A DNA stretch of 64,000 nucleotides from Competibacter_A sp037045535 (GCA_037045535.1 JBAOHI010000073.1:372001-436000), one strand, 5' to 3'; shown: positions 54,349-63,381, counted from the stretch's first letter. Notes: generated from the sequence alone by a model not told the origin. Made by a program: numbers and translations.

Positions 54349-54783
54349 TTACTCGAGAATCGTCCCGCCAGCCGCCAACACCGCCGCGCGAGCGCCAGCG
54401 GTCAGGGCCAAACCGCGCAAGGTAAGGGGCTGAACGAGTTTACCGGAGACGATCACCTTGGCCCGCTTGGCAAAGGTCGGTGCGAGATTGGCGGCTTTGA
54501 GCGCTGCCAAATCGATGACACCAGCCTGGATCTTGGCCAGTGCGCCCAACCGAACCTCGGCGGTATCGTGAGCCGTCATGGAGCGAAACCCACGCTTGGG
54601 CAAACGCCGCTGCAAGGGCATCTGACCGCCCTCGAAGCCGACCTTATGGTAACCGCCGGCCCGCGCATGCTGGCCCTTATGGCCGCGTCCACTGGTTTTG
54701 CCGAGACCAGAACCAATGCCGCGCCCGACCCGCTGTTTGTCGGGCCGACTACCGGAGGCAGGCTTTAAGGTATTGAGACGCAT
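54349..54783 (-). CDS. rplO: 50S ribosomal protein L15
   Basis: 144 aa from the ATG at 54783 (MRLNTLKPASGSRPDKQRVG), which has a GAGGAGG ribosome site 9 bases upstream. The frame from 54801 adds 6 residues and is less likely. The glycine-rich GRGIGSGLGKTSGRGHKGQH is the family hallmark. Adjacent to secY (6 bases). Confidence 0.96.
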   Translation of the reverse strand: MRLNTLKPASGSRPDKQRVGRGIGSGLGKTSGRGHKGQHARAGGYHKVGFEGGQMPLQRRLPKRGFRSMTAHDTAEVRLGALAKIQAGVIDLAALKAANLAPTFAKRAKVIVSGKLVQPLTLRGLALTAGARAAVLAAGGTILE

Positions 54784-54787
54784 GCGT

Positions 54788-54979
54788 TCAAGCCTCCTCA
54801 ACTTTCAGCAGATAAGAAACCTTACGGATCATGCCCCGGTTTGCCGGGGTATCGATCACCACTGCACTACTGTGCATTCGCCGCAACCCGAGTCCGCGCA
54901 CACAGGCTTGATGCGCGGCCAGACGGCCGTGCACGCTTTTGACCAAGGTGACTTTCAGTTTGTCGGCCACGGTCTTCAA
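54788..54979 (-). CDS. rpmD: 50S ribosomal protein L30
   Basis: 63 aa (MKTVADKLKVTLVKSVHGRL, then CVRGLGLRRMHSSAVV). Overlaps the rpsE stop by 4 bases (translationally coupled) and lies 4 bases before rplO. Normal bacterial length. Confidence 0.95.
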   Translation of the reverse strand: MKTVADKLKVTLVKSVHGRLAAHQACVRGLGLRRMHSSAVVIDTPANRGMIRKVSYLLKVEEA

Positions 54980-55485
54980 CTCCGAATTTCGTCCACGGTT
55001 TTGCCACGCTTGGCGGCCTGGTAGTCGGGCGATTTCATGACGCTCAACCCATGGATAGTCGCCCGTACCACGTTAATGGGATTACGCGAGCCAACGCACT
55101 TGGCCAACACGTCCTTGACACCCACCACCTCGAACACGGCGCGCATGGCGCCACCGGCAATGATCCCCGTGCCTTCCGAAGCCGGCTGCATGAATACCTG
55201 GGCAGCGCCGTGTTCGGCGGTGACCGGATATTGTAGGGTGGTGCCATTCAACGGTACGTTGCGCATGTTCTTACGCGCCTTATCCATGGCTTTCTGGATG
55301 GCCATCGGCACTTCACGGGCCTTGCCGTAACCCAACCCAACTCGACCGTTACCATCACCGACCACAGTTAGGGCTGTAAAGCCGAACTGCCGGCCGCCTT
55401 TGACCACTTTGGCCACACGGTTGACGGCGATCAATTTCTCTTGCAAGCCGTCGGTATTCTGGGAGCTTTCTACGTTCGTCGCCAT
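54976..55485 (-). CDS. rpsE: 30S ribosomal protein S5
   Basis: 169 aa with VNRVAKVVKGGRQFGFTALT, VVGDGNGRVGLGYGKAREVP and GVKDVLAKCVGSRNPINVVR. Decoding-site protein that affects fidelity. Overlaps rpmD by 4 bases and follows rplR by 12. Confidence 0.97.
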   Translation of the reverse strand: MATNVESSQNTDGLQEKLIAVNRVAKVVKGGRQFGFTALTVVGDGNGRVGLGYGKAREVPMAIQKAMDKARKNMRNVPLNGTTLQYPVTAEHGAAQVFMQPASEGTGIIAGGAMRAVFEVVGVKDVLAKCVGSRNPINVVRATIHGLSVMKSPDYQAAKRGKTVDEIRS

Positions 55486-55497
55486 GCTGTCAGTCCC

Positions 55498-55872
55498 TCA
55501 AAACTCCAAACCGTTTTCTCGGGCGGCATCGGCCAGCGCCTTGATTCGGCCGTGATACAGAAAGCCGGAGCGGTCGAACGCGACCTTGACAACACCGATG
55601 GCCTTAGCCTTCTCGGCAATCGCCTTACCCACCACCTTAGCCGCGGCAATATCGCCGGTACTCTGGAGGGATTGGCGCAACACCGGCTCCAGCGTGGAGG
55701 CAGCAGCCAAGGTATGATCGCCGCCCGGGGCCGGCAGGATGATCTGGGCATAAATGTGACTGGGTGTGCGATGCACACAGAGCCGGTGAACGCCCAGCTC
55801 GCGGAGCTTGTGCCGGGCGCGCAATCCGCGCCGCAGGCGCGCGGCCTTTTTATCGGCTGCTTTCTTGTCCAT
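55498..55872 (-). CDS. rplR: 50S ribosomal protein L18
   Basis: 124 aa, with RLRRGLRARHKLRELGVHRL and VVGKAIAEKAKAIGVVKVAF, GFLYHGRIKALADAARENGL. Binds 5S rRNA. The N-terminus (MDKKAADKKAA) is Lys/Ala rich. Between rplF (9 bases) and rpsE. Confidence 0.96.
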   Translation of the reverse strand: MDKKAADKKAARLRRGLRARHKLRELGVHRLCVHRTPSHIYAQIILPAPGGDHTLAAASTLEPVLRQSLQSTGDIAAAKVVGKAIAEKAKAIGVVKVAFDRSGFLYHGRIKALADAARENGLEF

Positions 55873-55881
55873 GACGAATCC

Positions 55882-56454
55882 TTACTTCTTCTTGGCTTCT
55901 TTCAGGATGATAGTTTCATCCGCATAGCGCACGCCCTTGCCCTTGTAGGGCTCTGGCGGCCGGTAGGCGCGGATCTTGGCGGCGACTTCGCCGACCTGCT
56001 GCTTGTCCACTCCCTGGATGATGATTTCGGTCTGAGTGGGGGTCTGGATGGCGATACCGTCCGGTACCGCGAACTCAACCGGATGAGAGAAGCCAAGGGT
56101 GAGGTTCAATACTTTCCCTTGTGCTTGCGCCTTGTAGCCGACACCGACCAGTTGCAGCTTACGCTGAAAACCCTGGGAAACACCGACCACCATGTTGTTG
56201 AGCAGGGCGCGCATGGTGCCCGTCATCGCACGATACTTAGCTTCGTTGGTGATCCGGCGCGGATTGACCAGCAGCTCATCGCCTTCCTGGCGGACCTCTA
56301 CCCACGGATGAATGTGGATCTCAGCCGAACCGTTCTTACCTTCGAGGACAACCCGCTGGCCCTCGATAGCGGCATTCACGCCGGCCGGTAACGGAATGGG
56401 TTTCTTGCCGACCCGCGACGTGCGAACCTTTTTTTCCTGGACAACGCTTGCCAC
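55882..56454 (-). CDS. rplF: 50S ribosomal protein L6
   Basis: Up to 190 aa from a GTG at 56454. The conserved part begins SRVGKKPIPLPAGVNAAIEG, so the first 13 residues (MASVVQEKKVRTS) are extra relative to the 177-aa E. coli protein and the true start may be a later GTG. The C-terminal YADETIILKEAKKK and IRAYRPPEPYKGKGVRYADE are typical. Binds 23S helix 97 near the GTPase centre. Confidence 0.95.
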   Translation of the reverse strand: MASVVQEKKVRTSRVGKKPIPLPAGVNAAIEGQRVVLEGKNGSAEIHIHPWVEVRQEGDELLVNPRRITNEAKYRAMTGTMRALLNNMVVGVSQGFQRKLQLVGVGYKAQAQGKVLNLTLGFSHPVEFAVPDGIAIQTPTQTEIIIQGVDKQQVGEVAAKIRAYRPPEPYKGKGVRYADETIILKEAKKK

Positions 56455-56466
56455 GAACTTACTCCC

Positions 56467-56865
56467 TTAGGCCACAATGCACAACACTTCACCGCCATGA
56501 CCGGCCGCGCGCGCGGCACGGTCGCTCATCAATCCCTTGGGCGTGGATACGATGGCAACCCCCAAGCCATTCATGACCTTGGGCAACTCATCCTTGCCGC
56601 GAAACACCCGGCGACCAGGGCGGCTGACCCGCTCAATCCGATCGATCACGGGCCGCCCCTCGAAATACTTCAGGGTGACGGTCAATTCAGACTTCGCAGG
56701 CTCGGTCTGCGCCACTGCGAAATCGACGATATAGCCTTCGTCACGCAACACGCAAGCGATGGCCGCTTTCAGCTTGGAGGCCGGCATGCTCACCTGGGTC
56801 TTGGTAGCAGCCTGTGCATTGCGGATGCGCGTCAGCATATCCGCGATGGGATCCGTCATACTCAT
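56467..56865 (-). CDS. rpsH: 30S ribosomal protein S8
   Basis: 132 aa, MSMTDPIADMLTRIRNAQAA; the ATG two codons in (MTDPIADM) may be the real start. Ends with IVSTPKGLMSDRAARAAGHG and GEVLCIVA. Central-domain 16S rRNA binder. In E. coli it represses spc operon translation at the rplE region. Confidence 0.97.
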   Translation of the reverse strand: MSMTDPIADMLTRIRNAQAATKTQVSMPASKLKAAIACVLRDEGYIVDFAVAQTEPAKSELTVTLKYFEGRPVIDRIERVSRPGRRVFRGKDELPKVMNGLGVAIVSTPKGLMSDRAARAAGHGGEVLCIVA

Positions 56866-56966
56866 GATTCCAAATCACTCCACATAGTCAGTCTCGGGGC
56901 CACCGCCGGGGGCGAGGCAAACCCTGAACTTAAGCGTCCGCTCCCACCTATCGGTGGCCGGGATTT

Positions 56967-57272
56967 TCACCAACTGGCTTTGCGCAAGCCGGGCACGTCG
57001 CCGCGCATCGCGGCTTCCCGCAGCTTATTACGGGCCAAACCAAACTTGCGGTAGAAGCCGTGTGGCCGGCCCGTCAGCCGGCAGCGATTGTGCAATCGAA
57101 TCGGGTTGGCGTCGCGCGGCAACGATTGCAACTGCCGCTGCGCTTCCCGCCGCTGCTCATCGCCAGTAGCGGGGTTGCGCAAGGTTTCTCTCAGCGCAGC
57201 CCGCTTGACGGCATACCGTTCCACGACGCGCGCCCGCTTAGCCTCGCGGTTGATCATGCTCTGTTTAGCCAC
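56967..57272 (-). CDS. rpsN: 30S ribosomal protein S14 (long, zinc-free form)
   Basis: 101 aa, MAKQSMINREAKRARVVERY, with NRCRLTGRPHGFYRKFGLAR and LREAAMRGDVPGLRKASW. No CxxC pairs, so it is the C- form. It is 10 bases after rplE. A spacer of about 100 bases before rpsH contains no ORF. Confidence 0.97.
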   Translation of the reverse strand: MAKQSMINREAKRARVVERYAVKRAALRETLRNPATGDEQRREAQRQLQSLPRDANPIRLHNRCRLTGRPHGFYRKFGLARNKLREAAMRGDVPGLRKASW

Positions 57273-57281
57273 GCCTAATCC

Positions 57282-57821
57282 TCAGTTCCGGAAGGGAAAG
57301 TTAAATGCCGCCAGCAACGCCCGCCCTTCCTCGTCAGTGCGCGCGGTGGTGGTGATGGTGATGTCGAGGCCACGGATCGTGTCGATCTTGTCGTAGTCGA
57401 TTTCCGGAAAAATAATCTGTTCCCGCACCCCAAGGCTGTAATTGCCGCGACCGTCGAACGCGCGCGCGCTGAAGCCGCGAAAATCCCGAATGCGCGGGAT
57501 CGCAATGTTGACCAGCCGATCCAAGAACTCGTACATCCGGTCGCGCCGTAAGGTGACCTTGCAACCGATCGGCCAACCCGCGCGAATCTTAAAGCCGGCA
57601 ATCGACTTGCGCGACAAGGTCACCACCGGTTTCTGGCCGGCAATCTGGGTCAGGTTACCGACCGCGTGTTCTATGATCTTCTTATCAGCCACCGCTTCGC
57701 CAACACCCATGTTCAAGGTAATCTTGGTGATGCGTGGTACTTCCATGACGTTGCGGTAGCTGAACTGCTCGCGCAGCTTCGGTGCCACCGTTTCGCGATA
57801 GTATTGCTGTAGCCGGACCAT
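57282..57821 (-). CDS. rplE: 50S ribosomal protein L5
   Basis: 179 aa, with NVMEVPRITKITLNMGVGEA, GQKPVVTLSRKSIAGFKIRA and GLDITITTTARTDEEGRALL. Binds 5S rRNA and contacts P-site tRNA. Follows rplX by 10 bases. Confidence 0.97.
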   Translation of the reverse strand: MVRLQQYYRETVAPKLREQFSYRNVMEVPRITKITLNMGVGEAVADKKIIEHAVGNLTQIAGQKPVVTLSRKSIAGFKIRAGWPIGCKVTLRRDRMYEFLDRLVNIAIPRIRDFRGFSARAFDGRGNYSLGVREQIIFPEIDYDKIDTIRGLDITITTTARTDEEGRALLAAFNFPFRN

Positions 57822-57830
57822 GGTGCCTCC

Positions 57831-58151
57831 TCAAACATCCACAACTTCGTTATTGGATTTGAAGTACCGCACCTTGCGACCGTCCTCCAACACCCGAAAA
57901 CCGATCCGGTCGCCCTTTTTAGCGACGGGATTAAATAGCATCACGTTGGAGACGTGAATCGCCGCCTCGCGCTCGACGATACCACCCGCCACTCCGCGAG
58001 CTGGATTGGGCTTGGTATGACGCTTGATCAAGTTGACGCCCCCTATGATCACTCGCTCGCCGTTCTCCACTACCTGTGTCACCTTGCCGCGTCGGCCCTT
58101 ATCCTTGCCGGCGATAACGATGACTTCATCGTCCTTTCGAATTCTGCGCAT
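57831..58151 (-). CDS. rplX: 50S ribosomal protein L24
   Basis: 106 aa, MRRIRKDDEVIVIAGKDKGR with the KOW motif (GKDKGRRGKVTQVV) and GVNLIKRHTKPNPARGVAGG. Assembly initiator of the 50S subunit. 19 bases after rplN. Confidence 0.97.
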   Translation of the reverse strand: MRRIRKDDEVIVIAGKDKGRRGKVTQVVENGERVIIGGVNLIKRHTKPNPARGVAGGIVEREAAIHVSNVMLFNPVAKKGDRIGFRVLEDGRKVRYFKSNNEVVDV

Positions 58152-58169
58152 TGCCGCCTTCCTCCCGTC

Positions 58170-58538
58170 TCACAGCACTTCTGGAGCCAGGGAAATGATT
58201 TTCATGAACCGTTCGCCGCGTAGCTCGCGGGTGACCGGTCCGAAGATGCGAGTGCCGATCGGCTCCAGCTTGTTGTTGAGCAGCACCGCCGCGTTGCCGT
58301 CGAAGCGGATCAGCGAACCATCCGGCCGGCGCACGCCCTTGCGGGTACGCACCACCACGGCGTTGTAGACCTCGCCCTTGTTGACCTTGCCGCGCGGGAT
58401 CGCGTCCTTAACGCTGACCTTGATGATGTCGCCGATGTGAGCGTACCGACGGTGGGAACCGCCCAGCACCTTGATGCACATCAGCCGGCGGGCGCCGCTA
58501 TTGTCAGCGACATCCAGCATCGTTTGCATCTGAATCAT
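58170..58538 (-). CDS. rplN: 50S ribosomal protein L14
   Basis: 122 aa, MIQMQTMLDVADNSGARRLM and VNKGEVYNAVVVRTRKGVRR, RIFGPVTRELRGERFMKIIS. Intersubunit bridge protein. First gene of the spc operon; 70 bases separate it from rpsQ. Confidence 0.97.
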   Translation of the reverse strand: MIQMQTMLDVADNSGARRLMCIKVLGGSHRRYAHIGDIIKVSVKDAIPRGKVNKGEVYNAVVVRTRKGVRRPDGSLIRFDGNAAVLLNNKLEPIGTRIFGPVTRELRGERFMKIISLAPEVL

Positions 58539-58608
58539 GGTTTACCATTCCGTTCACGAGGGTTGCAAAATGCCAGCCGGACGACTAGCGCCTTATCGGC
58601 CATGGCGA

Positions 58609-58872
58609 TCATTGCGCGCGCTCGACCACGCCGACCAAGGTCCAAGCCTTGGTCTTGGCCAAGGGACGACATTGCTTGATCGTCACCAAATCGCCTTCGC
58701 GACATTCGTTACGCTCATCGTGAGCATGCAGTTTGGTAGTCCGCCGAATGTACTTTCCGTAAACGGGATGCTTAACCAGCCGCTCGATGGCAACGGTGAT
58801 CGTCTTATCCATTTTGTTGCTGGTCACGCGCCCGGTCAGCGTGCGCTCCGTCTTTTGCGTTTCCGTTGTCAT
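58609..58872 (-). CDS. rpsQ: 30S ribosomal protein S17
   Basis: 87 aa, with RTLTGRVTSNKMDKTITVAI and KHPVYGKYIRRTTKLHAHDE, VTIKQCRPLAKTKAWTLVGV. Primary 16S rRNA binder. Overlaps rpmC by 4 bases and is the last gene of the S10 operon. Confidence 0.97.
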   Translation of the reverse strand: MTTETQKTERTLTGRVTSNKMDKTITVAIERLVKHPVYGKYIRRTTKLHAHDERNECREGDLVTIKQCRPLAKTKAWTLVGVVERAQ

Positions 58873-59066
58873 GCCTTGCTCGCCTTTTCGCTCAACACCA
58901 TTTTGACCCGCGCGATGTTGCGCCGCGCCTGCCGGAAGAGATGGGGCTTGCTGGCTTGGCCGGTGGCCCGCTGCATCCGCAGATTGAACTGCTCGCGCAA
59001 CAGTGCCAGCAACTCCTGCTTCAATTCCTCGACGGTTTTCTGTCGCAGTTCGCTCGCGTTCATCAC
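58869..59066 (-). CDS. rpmC: 50S ribosomal protein L29
   Basis: 65 aa, MNASELRQ-like start (full MMNASELRQKTVEELKQELL) and QARRNIARVKMVLSEKA. Sits at the exit tunnel near the SRP/trigger factor site. Overlaps both rplP and rpsQ by 4 bases, a tightly coupled trio. Confidence 0.96.
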   Translation of the reverse strand: MMNASELRQKTVEELKQELLALLREQFNLRMQRATGQASKPHLFRQARRNIARVKMVLSEKASKA

Positions 59067-59476
59067 ATTACTGTCCGGGTCACGAAAATGGTCTGCACTG
59101 GCAACTTGGCCGCCGCCAGTCGAAACGCCTCGCGGGCGACACTTTCAGGCACGCCTTCCACCTCATACAGCACGCGGCCAGGCTTGACCCTCGCCACCCA
59201 AAATTCGACGCCCCCCTTGCCGCTGCCCATACGCACTTCCAGCGGTTTCTTGGTAATGGGTTTGTCTGGGAAAATGCGAATCCATACCTTACCACCGCGC
59301 TTGATATAGCGGTTGATGGCGCGCCGCGCCGCTTCGATTTGGCGAGCGGTTAGCATCCCACGAGTGGTGCACTTCAGCCCATACTCGCCAAAGCTCACCC
59401 AAGTGCCGCTAGTTGCAACGCCGGTGTTGCGCCCCTTGCGCTGCTTGCGGAATTTCGTTCTTTTCGGCTGTAACAT
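59063..59476 (-). CDS. rplP: 50S ribosomal protein L16
   Basis: 137 aa, MLQPKRTKFRKQRKGRNTGV and GKVWIRIFPDKPITKKPLEV, RMGSGKGGVEFWVARVKPGR. Contacts A-site tRNA. 66 bases after rpsC. Confidence 0.97.
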   Translation of the reverse strand: MLQPKRTKFRKQRKGRNTGVATSGTWVSFGEYGLKCTTRGMLTARQIEAARRAINRYIKRGGKVWIRIFPDKPITKKPLEVRMGSGKGGVEFWVARVKPGRVLYEVEGVPESVAREAFRLAAAKLPVQTIFVTRTVM

Positions 59477-59542
59477 GACCCGTCCCGTCTATAAACACAA
59501 GGAACTCCGCGCCGTTCGACGCGGAGTTCCGCAACAATCCAA

Positions 59543-60226
59543 TCAACCCACGGCTGCCTTTTCGGGTCTCGCCTCGCCCGGCCGGTCGAAACCGAACACT
59601 TCGCCCCGGAAAATCCAAACCTTGATCCCGATCACGCCATAGGTGGTATGAGCTTCAGCAAGTCCAAAATCGATGTTGGCGCGCAAAGTATGCAGGGGAA
59701 CGCGACCCTCGCGGGTCCACTCGCTACGGGCGATTTCGGCGCCGTTTAAGCGGCCGGAAATTTGTATTTTAATCCCCAGCGCCCCTAAACGCATAGCATT
59801 GGTGACTGCCCGCTTCATTGCCCGCCGGAACATGATGCGTCGCTCCAACTGTTGGGCCACGCTTTCCGCAACCAGCTGCGCGTCCAGCTCCGGCTTGCGG
59901 ATTTCCTCAATATTGACTTGCAAGTCCTTGATGTCCAAGCCCATCATTCGGGCGACTTCCCGGCGCAGCGCTTCGATGTCTTCACCCTTCTTACCGATCA
60001 CCACGCCGGGGCGGGCCGTATGGATGGTGACTCGCGCCAAGCGCGCCGGTCGTTCGATCTGGATCCGGCTGACCGAGGCGTTGGCCAACTTCTTCTTCAA
60101 GTACTGGCGCACCCTGAGATCGGTTTCCAGCAAGCCGGGGAAATTTCTGCTGCTGGCATACCATTTGGAAGTCCAGTCGGACGCAATCCCCAACCGTATC
60201 CCCGTGGGGCTGACTTTCTGACCCAT
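59543..60226 (-). CDS. rpsC: 30S ribosomal protein S3
   Basis: 227 aa, MGQKVSPTGIRLGIASDWTS, the KH motif VVIGKKGEDIEALRREVARM, and the C-terminal AHTTYGVIGIKVWIFRGEVF. Part of the mRNA entry channel helicase. 16 bases after rplV. Confidence 0.97.
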   Translation of the reverse strand: MGQKVSPTGIRLGIASDWTSKWYASSRNFPGLLETDLRVRQYLKKKLANASVSRIQIERPARLARVTIHTARPGVVIGKKGEDIEALRREVARMMGLDIKDLQVNIEEIRKPELDAQLVAESVAQQLERRIMFRRAMKRAVTNAMRLGALGIKIQISGRLNGAEIARSEWTREGRVPLHTLRANIDFGLAEAHTTYGVIGIKVWIFRGEVFGFDRPGEARPEKAAVG

Positions 60227-60242
60227 GTCGCTTTGGCTCCTG

Positions 60243-60572
60243 TTACTCCGCCACGGTCACGGTGATGTGACTGGTGCGCTTGACGATACGATTGCCTCGA
60301 CCTTTGGCGCGAGCGTGCATCCGCTTGAACACTGGACCGCCATCCACTTGAATGGCCGCCACCTTCAGTTCGTCGATGTCGGCGCCTTCATTATGCTCGG
60401 CGTTAGCGATGGCGGATTCCAACACGCTCTTGATGAGCTGGGCCGCTTTTTTGTTGCTGAACTCCAGTACCCGCAAAGCGCGGTCCACCGACAGGTTACG
60501 CACCTGATCGGCCACTAGCCGAGCTTTTTGCGGCGAAATACGGGCATGCTTCATGATAGCGACAGCTTGCAT
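60243..60572 (-). CDS. rplV: 50S ribosomal protein L22
   Basis: 109 aa, AIMKHARISPQKARLVADQV and the tunnel hairpin RMHARAKGRGNRIVKRTSHI. No macrolide-type deletion is seen in the hairpin. 12 bases after rpsS. Confidence 0.97.
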   Translation of the reverse strand: MQAVAIMKHARISPQKARLVADQVRNLSVDRALRVLEFSNKKAAQLIKSVLESAIANAEHNEGADIDELKVAAIQVDGGPVFKRMHARAKGRGNRIVKRTSHITVTVAE

Positions 60573-60584
60573 TGGAACGCCTTC

Positions 60585-60857
60585 CTACTTGGACTTCTTA
60601 TCTGCGGCATGGCCGCGATAGGTACGAGTGGCGGCAAACTCGCCTAGCTTGTGACCTACCATGTTTTCAGTAACCAAAATCGGCACATGCTGGCGACCGT
60701 TATGCACGGCGATGGTCAAACCCACCATGTCGGGCACAACCATCGAACGCCGCGACCACGTCCTAATCGGACGTTTGACGTTGGCAGCAACCGCTTGCTC
60801 CACCTTCTTGATCAAGTGGAGATCTACAAACGGCCCTTTTTTAATCGAACGTGGCAC
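60585..60857 (-). CDS. rpsS: 30S ribosomal protein S19
   Basis: 90 aa, MPRSIKKGPFVDLHLIKKVE and VGHKLGEFAATRTYRGHAAD. Head protein of the 30S subunit. 75 bases follow rplB. Confidence 0.97.
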   Translation of the reverse strand: MPRSIKKGPFVDLHLIKKVEQAVAANVKRPIRTWSRRSMVVPDMVGLTIAVHNGRQHVPILVTENMVGHKLGEFAATRTYRGHAADKKSK

Positions 60858-60932
60858 GTTACTTGTCCTCTTGGTTACCCGCCAGCAACTCGACGGGACG
60901 GCCGTTTGCTCCGAGTCGGGCGGCCCTTTGCA

Positions 60933-61760
60933 TCATTTCGCTTTGCCCCGACGCACGATCAACTTGTCGGTACGCTTGTTTGAGCGAGTCTTGTGACCCT
61001 TGGTCGGTACGCCCCACGGTGACACCGGATGGCGACCACCGGAGGTGCGGCCCTCGCCACCGCCGTGCGGATGATCCACAGGGTTCATAGCCACACCACG
61101 CACGGTCGGACGAATGCCCCGCCAGCGTTTGGCACCGGCTTTACCAAGGGAGCGCAAATTATGCTCTTCGTTGCCAACTTCGCCGATCGTGGCCTTACAG
61201 TCGGCATGGACCTTGCGAATCTCTCCAGAACGCATACGCAGGGTGGCGTAGCTGCCCTCGCGAGCGACCAGCTGCACGGAAGCACCAGCACTGCGGGCGA
61301 TTTGCGCGCCCTTGCCAGGCCGGAATTCCACACAATGCACCTGACTACCGACCGGCACGTTGCGCAACGGTAGGGCATTACCCGGTTTGATCGGCGCCGC
61401 CGGACCAGACAGTAATGTCGCACCGACACTTACCCCACGCGGGGCAATCACGTAGCGGCGCTCGCCGTCGGCGTACAACAGCAGCGCGATGTGGGCACTG
61501 CGGTTCGGATCGTATTCCAGCCGTTCGACCTTGGCGGGAATGTTATCCTTGTCGCGCTTGAAGTCGATCAGCCGATAATGCTGTTTGTGGCCGCCCCCCT
61601 GATGCCGGGTGGTAATGCGACCCATGTTGTTGCGACCACCCTTGCGGGTCTGCTTTTCAAGCAAGGGAGCGTGCGGCCGGCCCTTGTACAGATTGGGATT
61701 GACGACCTTTACCACGAAACGCCGGCCGGGCGAAGTCGGTTTGGTCTTGACGATTGGCAT
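60933..61760 (-). CDS. rplB: 50S ribosomal protein L2
   Basis: 275 aa, with RRFVVKVVNPNLYKGRPHAP, NNMGRITTRHQGGGHKQHYR and the conserved C-terminal GVAMNPVDHPHGGGEGRTSG that carries the peptidyl-transferase-associated His. 44 bases after rplW. Confidence 0.98.
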   Translation of the reverse strand: MPIVKTKPTSPGRRFVVKVVNPNLYKGRPHAPLLEKQTRKGGRNNMGRITTRHQGGGHKQHYRLIDFKRDKDNIPAKVERLEYDPNRSAHIALLLYADGERRYVIAPRGVSVGATLLSGPAAPIKPGNALPLRNVPVGSQVHCVEFRPGKGAQIARSAGASVQLVAREGSYATLRMRSGEIRKVHADCKATIGEVGNEEHNLRSLGKAGAKRWRGIRPTVRGVAMNPVDHPHGGGEGRTSGGRHPVSPWGVPTKGHKTRSNKRTDKLIVRRGKAK

Positions 61761-61804
61761 GGAATTTTACCTTTCTCTTGCGTGCCTGGAGGATAAACGC
61801 TCCT

Positions 61805-62110
61805 TCACTCCGCCACCAAAAAATCGATTTCGTGGCCGGCCTCCAAAGAAACGTAGGCCTTCTTCCAATCCGAACGCTGCCCGATCCGCCCGCCGAAACG
61901 CTTGCGCTTGCCTTTGACGTTGAGAACCGTGACACCCTTGACCTTGACGTTAAACAGCATTTCCACGGCGCTCTTGATTTCCGGTTTAGTCGCGTCACAA
62001 AGCACTTCGAACACCACCTGATTGTGCCGCTCGGTTAGCCGGTTGGTCTTTTCCGAAACGTGCGGAGCCCGCAGGATTTGCAGCAGCCGTTCTTGACTCA
62101 TGCCAGCCAC
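61805..62110 (-). CDS. rplW: 50S ribosomal protein L23
   Basis: 101 aa, RLLQILRAPHVSEKTNRLTE and VEMLFNVKVKGVTVLNVKGK. Main docking site for trigger factor and SRP at the tunnel exit. Its start overlaps the end of rplD by 13 bases. Confidence 0.97.
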   Translation of the reverse strand: MAGMSQERLLQILRAPHVSEKTNRLTERHNQVVFEVLCDATKPEIKSAVEMLFNVKVKGVTVLNVKGKRKRFGGRIGQRSDWKKAYVSLEAGHEIDFLVAE

Positions 62111-62727
62111 TCCCCAACGCGTCGCATCGCATCCACCGTCATCACCACCGTATCGGACCCGACCAAACTCACTGGATCCAACCCGATCGTATCGATCACC
62201 GCCACGTTGGGCAGGTTGCGAGCCGACAAGTAAAGGTTGGTATCCACCTCTTCGCTCACCAGCAACACACGCCTCTGCTCGGCCAAACCCAAGGTCGTCA
62301 GCTGGGCGATCATCTGCTTAGTCTTGATTTCCGGCAGCTCAAGCGACTCCACCACCATCAATCGATCCTGACGCACCAATTCCGAGAAAATGGAACGCAT
62401 CGCGGCACGATACATCTTCTTATTGACTTTCTGGGAATGATCCTGTGGCCGAGCCGCGAAGGTCACCCCGCCGCCCCGCCATAGCGGACCGCGAGTGGTG
62501 CCGGCGCGAGCACGGCCGGTACCCTTCTGGCGGAAAGGTTTGGCGCCGCCGCCCCGAACTTGAGCGCGATTCTTCTGGGCACGGGTACCGGCGCGGGCGC
62601 CCGCCAGGTAGGCAACCACGACTTGATGCACCAATGACTCATTGAATGGCTTGGCGAAAGTTTCATCGGCCACCGCAAGTTGCCCGGACACCGTGCCGCT
62701 TGTGACATTCTTAATCTGAAGTTCCAT
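62098..62727 (-). CDS. rplD: 50S ribosomal protein L4
   Basis: 209 aa, with VHQVVVAYLAGARAGTRAQK, the loop GGGAKPFRQKGTGRARAGTT that enters the exit tunnel, and LMVVESLELPEIKTK. In E. coli L4 also represses the S10 operon. 9 bases after rplC. Confidence 0.97.
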   Translation of the reverse strand: MELQIKNVTSGTVSGQLAVADETFAKPFNESLVHQVVVAYLAGARAGTRAQKNRAQVRGGGAKPFRQKGTGRARAGTTRGPLWRGGGVTFAARPQDHSQKVNKKMYRAAMRSIFSELVRQDRLMVVESLELPEIKTKQMIAQLTTLGLAEQRRVLLVSEEVDTNLYLSARNLPNVAVIDTIGLDPVSLVGSDTVVMTVDAMRRVGEWLA

Positions 62728-62736
62728 ATCGCCTCC

Positions 62737-63381
62737 TTACCGACGCACTTTCACGGCGGGCTCGATCATGACATTGCCGCCTTTGGCGCCGGGCACCGCT
62801 CCCTTGATTGCCAGCAAATTGCGCTCGACATCCACCCGGACCACTTCCAGGTTCTGCACGCAACGCCGCACGGCACCGAGCTGACCGGCCATCTTCTTGC
62901 CCTTGAACACCCGGCCAGGGCTTTGGTTTTGGCCGATGGAACCGGGCGCGCGATGGGACAACGAGTTACCGTGAGTGGCACGCTGGCTGCGGAAATGATG
63001 ACGTTTGATGGCACCAGCGAATCCCTTGCCGATGGTGGTGCCAGTCACATCGACTTTCTGACCCGCCTGGAACAAATCCACCTTCAATTCCGCCCCAACG
63101 CCGATCTCGGCGCCCTCTTCTCCCAACAGGCGAAACTCCCACAGACCACGGCCCGGCGCGACGCCAGCCTTGGCGAAATGGCCGGCCATGGGCTTGGTCA
63201 CCCGACTGGCGCGACGGCTGCCAACCGTGACTTGCAAAGCGCGGTAACCATCGGTTTGCTCAGTCTTAACCTGGGTAACGCGGTTCGGCTCGACCTCAAT
63301 CAAGGTGACGGGAATCGAAACGCCATCCTCCGTGAACAAACGAGTCATACCAGCCTTACGGCCGATCAGTCCTATTGCCAT
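62737..63381 (-). CDS. rplC: 50S ribosomal protein L3
   Basis: 214 aa from the ATG at 63381 (MAIGLIGRKAGMTRLFTEDG). The longer frame from 63453 adds 24 non-conserved residues. GTTIGKGFAGAIKRHHFRSQ and RVFKGKKMAGQLGAVRRCVQ are family signatures, the former near the methylated Gln. 76 bases after rpsJ. Confidence 0.97.
   Translation of the reverse strand: MAIGLIGRKAGMTRLFTEDGVSIPVTLIEVEPNRVTQVKTEQTDGYRALQVTVGSRRASRVTKPMAGHFAKAGVAPGRGLWEFRLLGEEGAEIGVGAELKVDLFQAGQKVDVTGTTIGKGFAGAIKRHHFRSQRATHGNSLSHRAPGSIGQNQSPGRVFKGKKMAGQLGAVRRCVQNLEVVRVDVERNLLAIKGAVPGAKGGNVMIEPAVKVRR

Noticed and set aside
59852..60265. Plus-strand frames opposite the ribosomal genes
   Set aside because: All are antisense to highly conserved ribosomal protein genes with correct starts and spacing.
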